The notes: generated by a model not told the origin, from the sequence alone. A stretch of DNA of 64,000 bases from Aurantiacibacter marinus (GCF_001021555.1 NZ_LDCP01000003.1:248001-312000), one strand, 5' to 3'; counted from the stretch's first letter, positions 43,492-52,858 are shown. A program made the numbers and translations.

Positions 43492-43609
43492 GTTCGGCCC
43501 GAATAGCGAGGTAATGACCAAAGGCCTTGCGCAACGACGATTGACATGACGCAAGCGACACTGCGGCGACGAAGCCGAAGAAGCATGAAATCACAATTGC
43601 CAGTGTCAT
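43394..43609 (-). CDS. Possible small membrane protein antisense to the end of pssA
   Basis: A 71-residue frame on the minus strand starts at ATG 43609 after an AAGGAC ribosome binding site. It begins with one membrane helix, MTLAIVISCFFGFVAAVSLA, then [29 protein letters not shown] and a Pro/Arg-rich tail. The first 45 residues look like a genuine small membrane protein, and most of the unique part is outside pssA; the rest lies antisense to its 3' end. Other frames here show no such pattern. I am fairly but not fully sure that it is real. Confidence 0.55.
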   Translation of the reverse strand: MTLAIVISCFFGFVAAVSLASCQSSLRKAFGHYLAIRAELTALDRYGSYQRPTVISPLRRPQEAFARAILG

Positions 43610-43987
43610 CTTGAACGTCCTTGTAAGGTAGCGCGGTAACGCTGCATAAATTCAGAAAGCGCCAGCGGGTTCCCGTTTTCGCCTTCCGTGACCCTTTTGT
43701 TCCACTGATGTTCCGCCGCGTCAAGTACTTTGTTCTCATTGTGTTCTTATGATTGCCTAGCCGGACGGGTATGTTCAGGTCATGTCGACGGCGATCCGAG
43801 AACTTTGCACTGGCTTTCTGGCTCCGCCTCCGCTAGCTGCGCGTCCGCCGGGAGACTTTCTTCGAATCCTCGCAGGGGTGACCGCTCGGCAAATTCACAT
43901 GGATGGCACACATACCGGTGCCGCCTGCGACCACAATGTCGCGGCCGGTTCCCCGCCATCCAGAGGTATAACCGGAAGGAATTACTT
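43610..43987. other. rpsB upstream region
   Basis: This 378-bp stretch lies between the small antisense gene and rpsB. I saw no coding frame with a good start. A promoter for rpsB must lie here, but no -35/-10 pair stood out. The last 90 bp contain the structured leader annotated separately (43901-43961). Confidence 0.5.
43901..43961 (+). promoter_or_regulatory. Structured rpsB leader, candidate S2 autoregulatory element
   Basis: Three nested helices can form: GGATGG (43901-43906) with CCATCC (43956-43961), ACCGG (43914-43918) with CCGGT (43945-43949), and GCGAC (43927-43931) with GTCGC (43938-43942) around a 6-nt loop. The structure ends 26 nt before the rpsB ATG, just ahead of the GGAAGGA ribosome binding site. 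S2 is known to repress its own mRNA in E. coli; that this element does so here is an inference. Confidence 0.55.
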
Positions 43988-44800
43988 ATGGCGGGTCCTA
44001 CCGTCACGATGCAGCATTTGATTGAGGCCGGCGTACACTTCGGCCACCAGACCCACCGCTGGAACCCGCGGATGAAGCCGTATATTTTCGGCAGCCGCAA
44101 CGGTGTCCACATTATCGATCTGTCGCAGACCGTGCCGCTTTTTGCGCGCGCTCTCGATTTCGTTCAGCAGACAAGCCGTGCAGGCGGCAAGGTTCTGTTC
44201 GTGGGCACCAAGCGTCAGGCGCAAGAGCCGATTGCTGAAGCTGCGCGCGCTTGCGGCCAGCACTTCGTCAACCATCGCTGGCTGGGCGGCATGCTCACCA
44301 ACTGGAAAACGATTTCGGGTTCGATCAAGGAACTGAAGTCGCTTGAAGAGAAGCTTTCTGGCGGCGCTAGCGGTCTGACCAAGAAGGAAATCCTTCAGCT
44401 GACCCGCAAGAAGGACAAGCTGGAGCTTTCGCTCGGCGGTATTCGCGATATGGGCGGTGTGCCTGACGTGATGTTCGTGATCGACGCAAACAAGGAAGAC
44501 CTCGCCATCAAGGAAGCCAACGTTCTTGGCATTCCCGTGGTCGCTGTGCTCGACACCAATGTCGATCCTGAAGGCATTTCCTTCCCGATCCCCGGTAACG
44601 ACGATGCGAGCCGCGCAATTCGTCTCTATTGCGATGCGATTGCCGATGCCGTTCGCGCTGGCAAGGAAAAGGGTGTTGTCGATTCCGGTACCGATATCGG
44701 CGCCATGGATGCACCACCTGCCGAAGCCGCAGCTGTTGAAGCTGCACCAGCACCGGCAGCGGAAGCACCAGCCGCTGAAGCCCCCAAGGCTGACGCCTGA
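43988..44800 (+). CDS. rpsB: 30S ribosomal protein S2
   Basis: A 270-residue S2. The start [20 protein letters not shown] is diagnostic, followed by [54 protein letters not shown] and [22 protein letters not shown]-terminal Ala/Pro/Glu tail of about 35 residues ([19 protein letters not shown]) is longer than in E. coli. ATG 43988 has a GGAAGGA ribosome binding site; the open frame further upstream is not coding. It is followed by tsf with a hairpin between. Confidence 0.97.
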   Translation: MAGPTVTMQHLIEAGVHFGHQTHRWNPRMKPYIFGSRNGVHIIDLSQTVPLFARALDFVQQTSRAGGKVLFVGTKRQAQEPIAEAARACGQHFVNHRWLGGMLTNWKTISGSIKELKSLEEKLSGGASGLTKKEILQLTRKKDKLELSLGGIRDMGGVPDVMFVIDANKEDLAIKEANVLGIPVVAVLDTNVDPEGISFPIPGNDDASRAIRLYCDAIADAVRAGKEKGVVDSGTDIGAMDAPPAEAAAVEAAPAPAAEAPAAEAPKADA

Positions 44801-44803
44801 ACT

Positions 44804-44843
44804 TTGTGATGCGCGCGGTTGACCAGTCAACCGCGCGTCACAA
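44804..44843 (+). promoter_or_regulatory. Hairpin between rpsB and tsf
   Basis: GCGCGGTTGAC (about 44813-44823) pairs with GTCAACCGCGC (44826-44836), and TTGTGA (44804-44809) extends pairing with TCACAA (44838-44843). The stem is long, but no T-run follows, so it is not a full terminator. It could be a partial attenuator, a processing site or a stabiliser for rpsB mRNA. The role is not known. Confidence 0.6.
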
Positions 44844-44912
44844 CTTCATTATATCGCGCCGGACCTCATCCCAGAGGCCCGGTGCATAAGCAATTTCAAA
44901 AAGGACAATACT

Positions 44913-45839
44913 ATGGCTGCTTTTACCGCATCCGATGTGAAAGCCCTGCGCGAGAAAACCGGCGCGGGCATGATGGACGCCAAGAAGGCGCTCGTCGAAG
45001 CAGAAGGCGATATCGAAGCTGCGGTTGACGCGCTTCGTGCCAAGGGTCTTGCCACGGCACAGAAGAAGTCCAGCCGTACGGCTGCTGAAGGTCTGGTCGG
45101 CGTTGCTGTTTCCGGCACCAAGGGCGTGGCTGTCGAGGTCAATTCCGAAACCGACTTCGTTGCCAAGAACGACCAGTTCCAGACTTTCGTCCGCAACACG
45201 ACCGCTGTAGCGCTCGAGCAGAGCAGCGACGATGTCGATGCGTTGAAGGCTGCTGCCTATCCAGACGGCGGCACTGTTGCAGACAAGTTGACCGACAATG
45301 TCGCCACCATCGGTGAAAACCAGCAGGTTCGCCGGATGAAGACGGTGTCTGTCACAAACGGCATGATCGTGCCCTATATGCACAATGCGCAGGCACCGAA
45401 CCTCGGCAAGATCGGCGTCCTCGTGGCGCTTGAAAGCGAAGCGGTTGCAGACGTTCTTGAACCGCTGGGCAAGCAGCTTGCCATGCACATCGCCGCGGCA
45501 TTCCCGCAGGCGCTGACCGCTGAAGATCTGGACGCGGAAGTCATCGAGCGTGAGCGCAAGGTTGCTGCCGAAAAGGCTGCCGAAAGCGGCAAGCCCGAAG
45601 CTGTCCAGGAAAAGATGGTTGATGGTGCGATCAAGAAATACGCCAAGGAAAACGCCCTGCTCAGCCAGGTTTTCGTGATGGACAACAAGACGCCCATCGC
45701 AGACGTGGTTGCCGCCGCTGGCAAGGAAGCCGGCACCGCGATCACACTGGTCGATTACGTTCGCTTCCAGCTTGGTGAAGGCATCGAGAAGGAAGAAAGC
45801 GACTTCGCAGCAGAAGTTGCCGCTGCCGCTGGCGTTTAA
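44913..45839 (+). CDS. tsf: Translation elongation factor Ts
   Basis: A 308-residue EF-Ts that recharges EF-Tu with GTP. The N-terminal UBA-like domain has [20 protein letters not shown] and [20 protein letters not shown], and the core contains [36 protein letters not shown] and [20 protein letters not shown]. It follows rpsB in the standard order with 112 bp between, and a clear terminator lies 29 bp after the stop. Confidence 0.97.
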   Translation: MAAFTASDVKALREKTGAGMMDAKKALVEAEGDIEAAVDALRAKGLATAQKKSSRTAAEGLVGVAVSGTKGVAVEVNSETDFVAKNDQFQTFVRNTTAVALEQSSDDVDALKAAAYPDGGTVADKLTDNVATIGENQQVRRMKTVSVTNGMIVPYMHNAQAPNLGKIGVLVALESEAVADVLEPLGKQLAMHIAAAFPQALTAEDLDAEVIERERKVAAEKAAESGKPEAVQEKMVDGAIKKYAKENALLSQVFVMDNKTPIADVVAAAGKEAGTAITLVDYVRFQLGEGIEKEESDFAAEVAAAAGV

Positions 45840-45867
45840 TCGCCTGTAGTTCAGCGAACCTGTAAAC

Positions 45868-45904
45868 AAAACGGCCAGGGTGACAGTGTCACCCTGGCCG
45901 TTTT
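45868..45904 (+). terminator. Perfectly palindromic terminator after tsf
   Basis: AAAACGGCCAGGGTGACA (45868-45885) is an exact inverted copy of TGTCACCCTGGCCGTTTT (45887-45904) around a single central G at 45886; in RNA the loop would be about 3-5 nt. With AAAA and TTTT at both ends it can act on both strands. It closes the rpsB-tsf operon. Confidence 0.9.
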
Positions 45905-45961
45905 GCTATCCGCTTGGTTTTGCGCGGTTTTGGGTCAGTGAATAGGGTGACACTTTGCCGA

Positions 45962-45981
45962 ATGCGTCTCACATGACGCAT
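45962..45981. repeat. Perfect 7-bp inverted repeat upstream of the 46157 gene
   Basis: ATGCGTC (45962-45968) and GACGCAT (45975-45981) form an inverted repeat with a 6-base spacer, about 175 bp before the start of the exported protein gene. It may be a binding site, but no regulator is known and a chance occurrence is possible. Around it, 45905-46156 shows no coding frame. Confidence 0.45.
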
Positions 45982-46112
45982 CTCAGGCAGAGAGAGGGGA
46001 GCCAACGATAACAAAGAGCCGCCGCGACACTGGCGAAGGGGTGGCGATGTAGGAAAGCGGTAGGCTGTCGTAGCTTGTGTCGGCTTTTGTATGGTTGTTA
46101 TCTAATGTCTGT

Positions 46113-46140
46113 TTGACGGGCCTTTACAGCAAGATACTTT
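46113..46140 (+). promoter_or_regulatory. Candidate promoter of the exported protein gene
   Basis: TTGACG (46113-46118) and TACTTT (46135-46140), with a spacer of 16 bp, fit a sigma-70 promoter with moderate matches. It would start RNA at about 46147, only ten bases before ATG 46157, so a short leader would be needed. Confidence 0.3.
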
Positions 46141-46156
46141 CGCGTAGACTTGGCCT

Positions 46157-46876
46157 ATGTACGATAAAAAGCTTCCCCTGCTTTCCGTAACTCTCTGCAT
46201 ATTCGCAGCCGTCCTATCATCCCCGGCGCAGGCCCAGCACGCGGATAATGATTACGACTATCGTGAACGCACCAGAGAGCTGGCTTTCGATCCACAGCGT
46301 TTCTTTCCTGAAGGCACAAGGCCATGGATGGAAATTATCTATTCCGGTGATGATTACGGCTTCCCGGTCTATTCTATCGCTATCCAAAAAGGCTGCACGA
46401 GCGATGATACAGGCGAAGCCCGAAGAAACTGCGGCAATCGCTTGATCGCCCGCATGGTGCGCGCGCCTTTTGATGGGGAACCATTACGCCCCCGAAATCG
46501 GGGCCAGGTATTGTTCGGCTATCTGTTCGACGAAGGCGTTGGTGATGACTTGGCCCTGCGCGACGCGCTGGCCCGCTATCAGCTTGAGTGGCTGGAGACA
46601 GATGTGTCCGGCTGCGAGCCCGCAATGGCCTTGTTGGAAGCAGACCCGGTGTTGTCTTTCTTTGCCACACAACTCACGCCGAGCGAGGGTATACCGCAGC
46701 TGGCGCTTCACGCGGACAAGATTCGCTTCGTTCACAGGGGCAGCTATCTTTCTGAAACAACATATTATGGGTGGGCTGCTCCCGAAAGTCCGGGTGAATG
46801 GGCTGTCCAATTTGCACAGTCATTGGAGGCGTGCTGGCGGCCAGCGTCCAGCATCGCCCCTTGGGAGCGAGACTAA
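46157..46876 (+). CDS. Exported protein of unknown function
   Basis: A 239-residue protein with a signal peptide: MYDKKLPLLSVTLCIFAAVL, then SSPAQAQ as a likely cleavage site near residue 27. The mature part is acidic with several cysteines (KGCTSDDTGEARRNCGN; VSGCEPAM; LEACWRP) that could form disulfide bonds. No known domain was recognised. Its three-prime end overlaps the metallophosphoesterase gene by four bases on the opposite strand. Confidence 0.72.
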   Translation: MYDKKLPLLSVTLCIFAAVLSSPAQAQHADNDYDYRERTRELAFDPQRFFPEGTRPWMEIIYSGDDYGFPVYSIAIQKGCTSDDTGEARRNCGNRLIARMVRAPFDGEPLRPRNRGQVLFGYLFDEGVGDDLALRDALARYQLEWLETDVSGCEPAMALLEADPVLSFFATQLTPSEGIPQLALHADKIRFVHRGSYLSETTYYGWAAPESPGEWAVQFAQSLEACWRPASSIAPWERD

Positions 46877-47724
46877 ACCCCGCTCAGTTCCACCAACCAA
46901 ATCTCGGCTCGCGTGCCGAAGCGGATCGGCAGAAGGCTCGTCCCCAGTCCTGCGCCCACGATAATTGTGCGCCCGTTTTCTACCATCGCACCACAAGCGT
47001 AGCGGTCGCCATATTGCGACATATAGGCAGGCGCGCCGATCAGCGGCAGGCTGATCTGGCCGCAATGGGTATGGCCTGCCAGCACCAGTGAAATTTCTGC
47101 TGGAACCTGCGGCGTGATGTCCGGGCTGTGTGTCACGATCAGCCGCCCGCCGGTAAGCTCGCGCATTTGATCCAGCACGAGCGAGAGATCATCGCGCCTC
47201 GTGTAGGCATCATCAACTCCGCCCACGGCCAGCGGGCCAATCTGCGCGGCCTCGTTCTGCAACACGCTGATCCCGTGGGCTTCCAGCTCTGCTTTCAGCG
47301 CGTCCCATCCGAACCAGTGGTCGTGGTTGCCCGGCGTGATCACTACGCCAAGCGGGGCGTGAAGCTGGCCCAGCGGCGCGACGATCTCCTGCGGCGTGTA
47401 GATATGCGTTCCGGTGCGCTTCTCGCTAACAAGGTCGCCTGCGATGAAGATGATATCGGGTTCCAGCGCGTTGATCTGCTGCACAATCCGCGCCAGCCGT
47501 TCAGGCGGCATATCCGGTCCGGCAACGTGGATATCGGATATCAGCGCGGCGGTAATCGGCTCTCCGCCAGATGGTAGACCGGGGAGGGCAACCTGCGTGC
47601 GCAGGACCACCGGATCGTCCATCGTGTCCGACCAAGCCTTCCAGCCAAGCAAAGCGGTGCAAACCAGCACAAACATTGCCACCAGCTTCCAGCGCCGCAC
47701 CAGCCATGTATGTAATCGCCCCAT
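46873..47724 (-). CDS. Membrane-anchored metallophosphoesterase (YaeI-like)
   Basis: A 283-residue calcineurin-like phosphoesterase with one N-terminal membrane helix (about residues 13-31, [20 protein letters not shown]). Metal-ligand motifs are [36 protein letters not shown] and [10 protein letters not shown], with [20 protein letters not shown] at the end. This pattern matches the YkuE/YaeI group, some of which hydrolyse UDP-2,3-diacylglucosamine or act on membrane lipids; the substrate is unknown here. ATG 47724 is chosen; the frame is open upstream but the sequence [12 protein letters not shown] fits the helix start. It is divergent from pyrH. Confidence 0.88.
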   Translation of the reverse strand: MGRLHTWLVRRWKLVAMFVLVCTALLGWKAWSDTMDDPVVLRTQVALPGLPSGGEPITAALISDIHVAGPDMPPERLARIVQQINALEPDIIFIAGDLVSEKRTGTHIYTPQEIVAPLGQLHAPLGVVITPGNHDHWFGWDALKAELEAHGISVLQNEAAQIGPLAVGGVDDAYTRRDDLSLVLDQMRELTGGRLIVTHSPDITPQVPAEISLVLAGHTHCGQISLPLIGAPAYMSQYGDRYACGAMVENGRTIIVGAGLGTSLLPIRFGTRAEIWLVELSGV

Positions 47725-47869
47725 GCGCCAAAGGCATAGGTTAGCCAGCGGTTCTGGCAAGCCGCTCGCGCAAAAGCCCAGTTTCGCAAAAGCATCGCGG
47801 AGCCCTTGGCTTCGCCGTCGCCCCGTTCTAAAGCCGCGCGAACCGCCACCTGAGAGGATGCTACCCGAA

Positions 47870-48589
47870 ATGCTGCTGCCCAATTCCAAGCGTATCCTTC
47901 TCAAGCTTTCGGGCGAGGTGCTGATGGGGGAACAGGATTACGGGATTGACCCTGCATATGTGCTGCGCCTTGCCGAAGAGGTGAAGGCTGCGCGCGATAC
48001 CGGCCTGCAAATCTGCCTTGTCATTGGCGGCGGAAATATCTTTCGCGGTATGGCCGGTGCAGCCCAGGGCATGGACCGGGCGCAGGCTGATTACATGGGC
48101 ATGCTTGCCACGGTCATGAACGCGCTGGCGATGCAGAGCGCGCTGGAACAGATAGGCGTCCACACCCGCGTACAAAGTGCCATCCAGATGGATCAGGTAT
48201 GCGAGCCGGTGATCCGCCGCCGGGCGGAACGGCACCTGGAAAAGGGCCGCATCGTGATCTTCGCTGCCGGTGTCGGCGCGCCATATTTTACCACCGATTC
48301 CGGCGCTGCCTTGCGCGCTGCTGAAATGCGCTGCGATGCCTTGTTCAAAGGCACCAGCGTGGATGGCGTTTACGATTCCGACCCGAAGAGCAATCCGGAT
48401 GCCAAGCGGTTCGATATTGTCACTTATGACAAGGTGCTGGCAGACAATCTGAAGGTGATGGACGCTTCCGCCGTGGCACTGTGCCGCGATAATGATATTC
48501 CTCTTGTGGTCTTCTCGATCCGCGAAAGGGGCAACGTTGCGCGCGTGCTGGCGGGCGAAGGCGTGCAAACGATAGTACAAAAGGACTGA
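47870..48589 (+). CDS. pyrH: UMP kinase
   Basis: A 239-residue amino-acid-kinase-fold UMP kinase that makes UDP from UMP and ATP. Motifs are [34 protein letters not shown], and the later [20 protein letters not shown] and [20 protein letters not shown] start at ATG 47870 ([15 protein letters not shown]); an in-frame ATG at 47858 is also possible, preceded by GAGAGG. It begins a long cluster with frr, uppS, cdsA, dxr, rseP, bamA and more, and frr follows 4 bp after the stop. Confidence 0.95.
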   Translation: MLLPNSKRILLKLSGEVLMGEQDYGIDPAYVLRLAEEVKAARDTGLQICLVIGGGNIFRGMAGAAQGMDRAQADYMGMLATVMNALAMQSALEQIGVHTRVQSAIQMDQVCEPVIRRRAERHLEKGRIVIFAAGVGAPYFTTDSGAALRAAEMRCDALFKGTSVDGVYDSDPKSNPDAKRFDIVTYDKVLADNLKVMDASAVALCRDNDIPLVVFSIRERGNVARVLAGEGVQTIVQKD

Positions 48590-48593
48590 GACT

Positions 48594-49151
48594 ATGCCGA
48601 AGTATGACAAGGCCGATGTAGAACGCCGGATGGCGGGCGCTGTGGAAAGCCTGAAAGGCGATCTGAGCGGTTTGCGCACGGGCCGCGCCAATGTCGCGCT
48701 GCTCGATCCGGTTGTGGCCGAGGTTTATGGCTCCATGATGCCGATCAACCAGATCGCCACCGTCTCCGCCCCTGAATCGCGCATGCTCAGCGTGCAGGTG
48801 TGGGACAAATCGAACGTGAGCGCGGTGGAGAAGGGCATTTCCAAGGCTAACCTCGGGCTGAACCCGATGACCGATGGCCAGACGATCCGCCTGCCGATGC
48901 CCGATCTGAACGAGGAACGCCGCAAGGAACTGGCGAAGCTGGCGGGCACTTATGCCGAAAAGGCCAAGATCGCCATCCGTAACGTCCGCCGCGATGCGAA
49001 TGAAGCGCTGAAGGAAGACGAGAAAAAGAAAGAAATTTCGGAGGACGACCGCAAGCGGTTAGAGACCGAAGTGCAGGAATTGACCGACAAATATGTCGCC
49101 GAAACCGATGTTGCGACAGAAGCGAAGGAAAAGGAAATCATGACGCAGTAA
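48594..49151 (+). CDS. frr: Ribosome recycling factor
   Basis: A 185-residue RRF that, with EF-G, splits post-termination ribosomes. The coiled-coil domain starts RRMAGAVESLKGDLSGLRTG RA-like, with PVVAEVYGSMMPINQIATVS in the second domain, LNPMTDGQTIRLPMPDLNEE and EERRKELAKLAGTYAEKAKI later. The length matches the E. coli protein. It lies between pyrH and uppS, the standard order. Confidence 0.97.
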   Translation: MPKYDKADVERRMAGAVESLKGDLSGLRTGRANVALLDPVVAEVYGSMMPINQIATVSAPESRMLSVQVWDKSNVSAVEKGISKANLGLNPMTDGQTIRLPMPDLNEERRKELAKLAGTYAEKAKIAIRNVRRDANEALKEDEKKKEISEDDRKRLETEVQELTDKYVAETDVATEAKEKEIMTQ

Positions 49152-49171
49152 GGCCTGCAGGATTTCTTTTG

Positions 49172-49852
49172 ATGTCTGAACCAAACTATCCCCGCCATGT
49201 CGCCATTATCATGGACGGCAATGGCCGCTGGGCGAAGAAGCGCGGTATGCCGCGCGCTTTCGGCCATCGGCAGGGCGGGGAGGCTGTCCGAAAAACCGTG
49301 CAGGCAGCGGAAGATCTCGGGCTTGAATGCCTGACGCTTTATGCATTCTCCAGCGAGAACTGGAAGCGGGAGGAAGGCGAGATTTCAGACCTGATGAACC
49401 TGATGCGCAGGTTTATCGAAGCCAATCTGAAGGATATGATCCAGCGCAAGGTGCGGCTGAAAATCATCGGCGATTACAAAGCTTTTGCCCCCGACATTGT
49501 CGAAAAACTGGAAGACGCGCTGGAGCGGACAAAGGATGGGACGCGCACGTTGGCCGTGGCGCTGAATTACGGCGCGCAAGCCGAAATCGCCCGCGCGGCG
49601 CGCCTTGCAGCCGAGGAGGGCACGATTGACCCTGACAGCATCGCAAGGCATCTCTACACTGCCGACCTTCCGCCATTGGACCTGCTGATCCGCACAAGCG
49701 GTGAAGTGCGGCTTTCCAACTTCCTGCTGTGGCAATCGGCTTACGCCGAAATGCTGTTCATGGATGTGCTCTGGCCTGATTTCAGCGAGGACCATTTGCG
49801 CGAAGCCTGCGAAACATTTGCCACACGGGAGCGGCGCTTTGGCGGACGGTGA
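49172..49852 (+). CDS. uppS: Isoprenyl (undecaprenyl) diphosphate synthase
   Basis: A 226-residue cis-prenyl transferase that builds the C55 carrier lipid for peptidoglycan and polysaccharide synthesis. Motifs are HVAIIMDGNGRWAKKRGMPR with the catalytic aspartate, LTLYAFSSENWKRE, and ALNYGAQAEIARAA plus IRTSGEVRLSNFLLWQSAYA. ATG 49172 was chosen over a TTG three bases upstream. The end overlaps the cdsA start region by 14 bases. Confidence 0.95.
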   Translation: MSEPNYPRHVAIIMDGNGRWAKKRGMPRAFGHRQGGEAVRKTVQAAEDLGLECLTLYAFSSENWKREEGEISDLMNLMRRFIEANLKDMIQRKVRLKIIGDYKAFAPDIVEKLEDALERTKDGTRTLAVALNYGAQAEIARAARLAAEEGTIDPDSIARHLYTADLPPLDLLIRTSGEVRLSNFLLWQSAYAEMLFMDVLWPDFSEDHLREACETFATRERRFGGR

Positions 49853-50582
49853 CAATATCCATGACGAACGTCGGCGTGACCGGCTGAAAGCGGGCGTGAA
49901 GAAGCTCGCCGCAGTGCCATTGTCGGTCCGCACCGGGGACCTTCCGAAGCGCGCGGCCAGCGCTGTGGTGATGATCGCAGTTGCGGGCGGAGCGTTGTGG
50001 ATTGGCGGCTTGGTCTGGCAGATCTTTATCGCGCTGATTGCGCTTGCCGGCTTCTTTGAACTGGTCCGCATTGCGGGCCGGATGAGCCAGAACAAGGCGG
50101 TCCAGGCTGCCACATTCTTCATTGGCGGCGTTTACATCGCATGGGCGGCATATCGCCTCGGGGGACTGCCGCAGGAGGTCGTTCTCGGCATCGTCGCGGT
50201 CGTGATTGCCACCGATACGGGCGCCTATTTCTCGGGACGAACCATAGGCGGTCCGAAAATTGCGCCGCGTATCAGTCCGTCAAAAACATGGGCTGGCCTT
50301 GGCGGCGGCATGTTGGCGGCTGGCCTCGTGTCGCTCGGCTTCTTCGTGTCGAACGGCGGCGGGGCGTTCACGGTTATCGGATTGGCGGCGTTCGCAATCG
50401 GCGCCGTGCTAGCCATTGTTGCGCAGGCAGGCGATTTTCTGGAAAGCTGGTTGAAGCGCCGGGCGGCGATCAAGGACTCCAGCAATCTCATACCCGGACA
50501 TGGCGGCATTCTTGACCGGATCGACGGTTTGCTGCCGGTTGCTATCGTCTCGGCCGAATTGTGGTACCGTGTCCATCCATGA
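49839..50582 (+). CDS. cdsA: Phosphatidate cytidylyltransferase
   Basis: A 247-residue integral membrane enzyme forming CDP-diacylglycerol, the precursor of PssA and cardiolipin synthesis. Membrane helices cover most of residues 40-200. The family signature is in ISPSKTWAGLGGGMLAAG, with KDSSNLIPGHGGILDRIDGL near the end, and TDTGAYFSGRTIGGPKIAPR. The start is uncertain: TTG 49839 follows a GGGAG ribosome binding site by about 8 bases and overlaps uppS; a GTG at 49896 is an alternative. The dxr ATG overlaps its stop in ATGA. Confidence 0.92.
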   Translation: MADGDNIHDERRRDRLKAGVKKLAAVPLSVRTGDLPKRAASAVVMIAVAGGALWIGGLVWQIFIALIALAGFFELVRIAGRMSQNKAVQAATFFIGGVYIAWAAYRLGGLPQEVVLGIVAVVIATDTGAYFSGRTIGGPKIAPRISPSKTWAGLGGGMLAAGLVSLGFFVSNGGGAFTVIGLAAFAIGAVLAIVAQAGDFLESWLKRRAAIKDSSNLIPGHGGILDRIDGLLPVAIVSAELWYRVHP

Positions 50583-51733
50583 CGCGTTCTATCTCTCTCC
50601 TCGGAGCAACCGGCTCCATCGGTGATTCCACGCTGGACCTGATCCGCAATGATCGTGACCATTGGCGCGTCATTGCGCTTACTGCCAACTGTTCGGCGGA
50701 AAAGCTGGCCAGGTTGGCGATCGAATTCGGCGCAGAAATTGCTGTCGTGGGCGAAGAGGGTTGTCTGCCCGAGCTTCGCCAGCACCTGTCCGGCACGGGT
50801 GTAGAGGCCGCTGGCGGCGCGAAGGCGCTGTGCGATGCTGCTGCGCGCGGCGCTGACATTACCGTGGCCGCTATCGTGGGCTGCGCGGGACTTGCACCCA
50901 CGATGGCAGCCATTGCACAGGGCAAGACCGTCGCGCTCGCCAATAAGGAAGCGCTGGTCAGCGCAGGCGGCGTGATGACGCGGCTGGTGGACAAACACGG
51001 TACCACGCTGCTGCCCGTCGATTCAGAGCACAACGCCATTTTCCAGTGCCTTCAGGGCAACGACATTGCCGATGTGCAGTGGATCACGCTCACTGCCAGT
51101 GGCGGACCACTGCGCACGAAGACCTACGCCGAGCTGGAGTCGACCACGCCTGCGCAGGCGGTGGCGCATCCCAACTGGGATATGGGCGCAAAGATCAGTG
51201 TCGATTCCGCCACGATGATGAACAAGGGGCTGGAATTCATTGAGGCGCACCACCTGTTCCCCGTGGGGCTCGACCGGCTTCGCATCATTGTCCATCCGCA
51301 AAGCGTCATTCATTCCATGGTCGAATACCGTGATGGTTCCACGCTGGCGCAGCTTGGGCCAAGCGACATGCGCGTACCCATCGCCTCTGCGTTGGCCCAT
51401 CCGGCGCGAATGGGCACGGACCTCAAGCCGCTTGACCTTGCGGCCATTGGGGAGCTGTCATTTTTTCCGCCTGACGAGGAGCGCTTTCCCGCCACCAAAT
51501 TGGCGCGAGAGGCGGTCCATGCGGGCGGCGCTGCACCTGCTGTGCTCAACGCTGCAAACGAGGTAGCCGTGGCCGCTTTCCTTGCCGGTCAGGTAAAGTT
51601 CACGCAAATTTCGGCAATTGTTGCCAGAACCCTGGAAAATTATGCGCCGTCTGCGCCCGAGACACTCGATGCCGTGCTGGCTGTCGATGCCGAGGCGAGG
51701 GCGCGCGCTGCGCAAATGCTGGAGCCTGTCTGA
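50579..51733 (+). CDS. dxr: 1-Deoxy-D-xylulose 5-phosphate reductoisomerase
   Basis: A 384-residue NADPH enzyme making 2-C-methyl-D-erythritol 4-phosphate in the MEP isoprenoid pathway. The NADPH loop LLGATGSIGDSTLDLIRND opens the protein; metal- and substrate-binding stretches are LANKEALVSAGGVM, LPVDSEHNAIFQCLQG and SASGGPLRTKT-like (LTASGGPLRT), followed by NWDMGAKISVDSATMMNKGL. ATG 50579 overlaps the cdsA stop by four bases. It supplies precursors to uppS and the polyprenyl synthase. Confidence 0.96.
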   Translation: MTRSISLLGATGSIGDSTLDLIRNDRDHWRVIALTANCSAEKLARLAIEFGAEIAVVGEEGCLPELRQHLSGTGVEAAGGAKALCDAAARGADITVAAIVGCAGLAPTMAAIAQGKTVALANKEALVSAGGVMTRLVDKHGTTLLPVDSEHNAIFQCLQGNDIADVQWITLTASGGPLRTKTYAELESTTPAQAVAHPNWDMGAKISVDSATMMNKGLEFIEAHHLFPVGLDRLRIIVHPQSVIHSMVEYRDGSTLAQLGPSDMRVPIASALAHPARMGTDLKPLDLAAIGELSFFPPDEERFPATKLAREAVHAGGAAPAVLNAANEVAVAAFLAGQVKFTQISAIVARTLENYAPSAPETLDAVLAVDAEARARAAQMLEPV

Positions 51734-52858
51734 GTGGATATCCCAAGCTTGCCTTTCTGGATGTATATTGCCGGCTTCCTGTTGATGCTGGGCCCGCTCG
51801 TGGTTGTGCATGAACTGGGCCATTATCTGGTCGGGCGATGGTTTGGCGTTGGTGCAGAGGCTTTCTCTGTCGGTTTCGGCAAGGAAATCGCTGGCTATAC
51901 AGACAAGCGCGGCACCCGCTGGAAGCTGTCCATGTTACCGTTTGGCGGGTATGTTCAGTTTAAGGGGGACATGAATCCGGCCAGTATGCCCGATCCAGAC
52001 AATCCGCCGCCGGCCGACGCTTTCCAGACACGGCCTCTCTGGCAAAAGGCGCTGATTGTCGCTGCCGGGCCGGTAACGAACGTGCTGGTGGCAATTGCCA
52101 TTTATACGGCCTTTTTCATGTCTTTTGGCCAGCCGTTGCCAGCTGATCCGAATGACGAGAATTATATCGCTGCCTTTGCGGAAGAATCCGCGGCGCGTGA
52201 AGCCGGGCTTGAAATCGGCGACCGTGTTGTGGCCATAGATGGCGAGCCGATGAGCGCTTTTCGTGAATTGCAGCAGGCCGTCATGCTGCACCCGAGCCGT
52301 ACTTTTGCTGTAACGGTCGAACGCGGCAGTTCGCAGCAAACCTTCGATGTCACGTCGCGCCCCACCGAAATAGAGGATTCGTTCGGTAACAAGGCCATAA
52401 TCGGCCGGATCGGGATCGAGACAAATCCTACCGAAACACGATTTGAACCCGTAGGCCTGTCATCTTCTGTCGGGCTTGCCACGCAGGAAACTGCAGACAT
52501 GTTCCGCATCATTGTGCTGGGCATAAAGCAGATTTTTGCAGGTGAGCGATCGGTTCAGGAGCTTGGGGGGCCGATTACGATTGCAAAGGTGTCCGGAGAA
52601 CGGATGAGTTTGGGCTGGCTTGAATTCACCTCTTTTGCCGCTCTCATCTCAATTAACTTGGCATTCATTAACCTGCTGCCAATCCCGGCGCTCGACGGCG
52701 GGCATCTGGCGTTTTACGCGGTTGAGGCAATTCGCCGCAAACCCGCCAGCCCCCGCAGTCAGGAACTCGCGTTCCGCACTGGTATGGCCATCGTTTTGGC
52801 GCTGATGTTGTTCGTGACGGTTATCGATATCGCCAAATTGCCCCTGTGGGGCGGTTAG
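51734..52858 (+). CDS. rseP: RIP metalloprotease RseP
   Basis: A 374-residue site-2 protease with a GTG start directly after the dxr stop. Zinc motifs are VVHELGHYLVGRWFGV in the first membrane helix and NLLPIPALDGGHL near the end. A single PDZ-like region with REAGLEIGDRVVAIDGEPMS lies around residues 150-190. RseP cleaves anti-sigma factors and remnant signal peptides inside the inner membrane. It precedes bamA, as in most proteobacteria. Confidence 0.95.
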   Translation: MDIPSLPFWMYIAGFLLMLGPLVVVHELGHYLVGRWFGVGAEAFSVGFGKEIAGYTDKRGTRWKLSMLPFGGYVQFKGDMNPASMPDPDNPPPADAFQTRPLWQKALIVAAGPVTNVLVAIAIYTAFFMSFGQPLPADPNDENYIAAFAEESAAREAGLEIGDRVVAIDGEPMSAFRELQQAVMLHPSRTFAVTVERGSSQQTFDVTSRPTEIEDSFGNKAIIGRIGIETNPTETRFEPVGLSSSVGLATQETADMFRIIVLGIKQIFAGERSVQELGGPITIAKVSGERMSLGWLEFTSFAALISINLAFINLLPIPALDGGHLAFYAVEAIRRKPASPRSQELAFRTGMAIVLALMLFVTVIDIAKLPLWGG

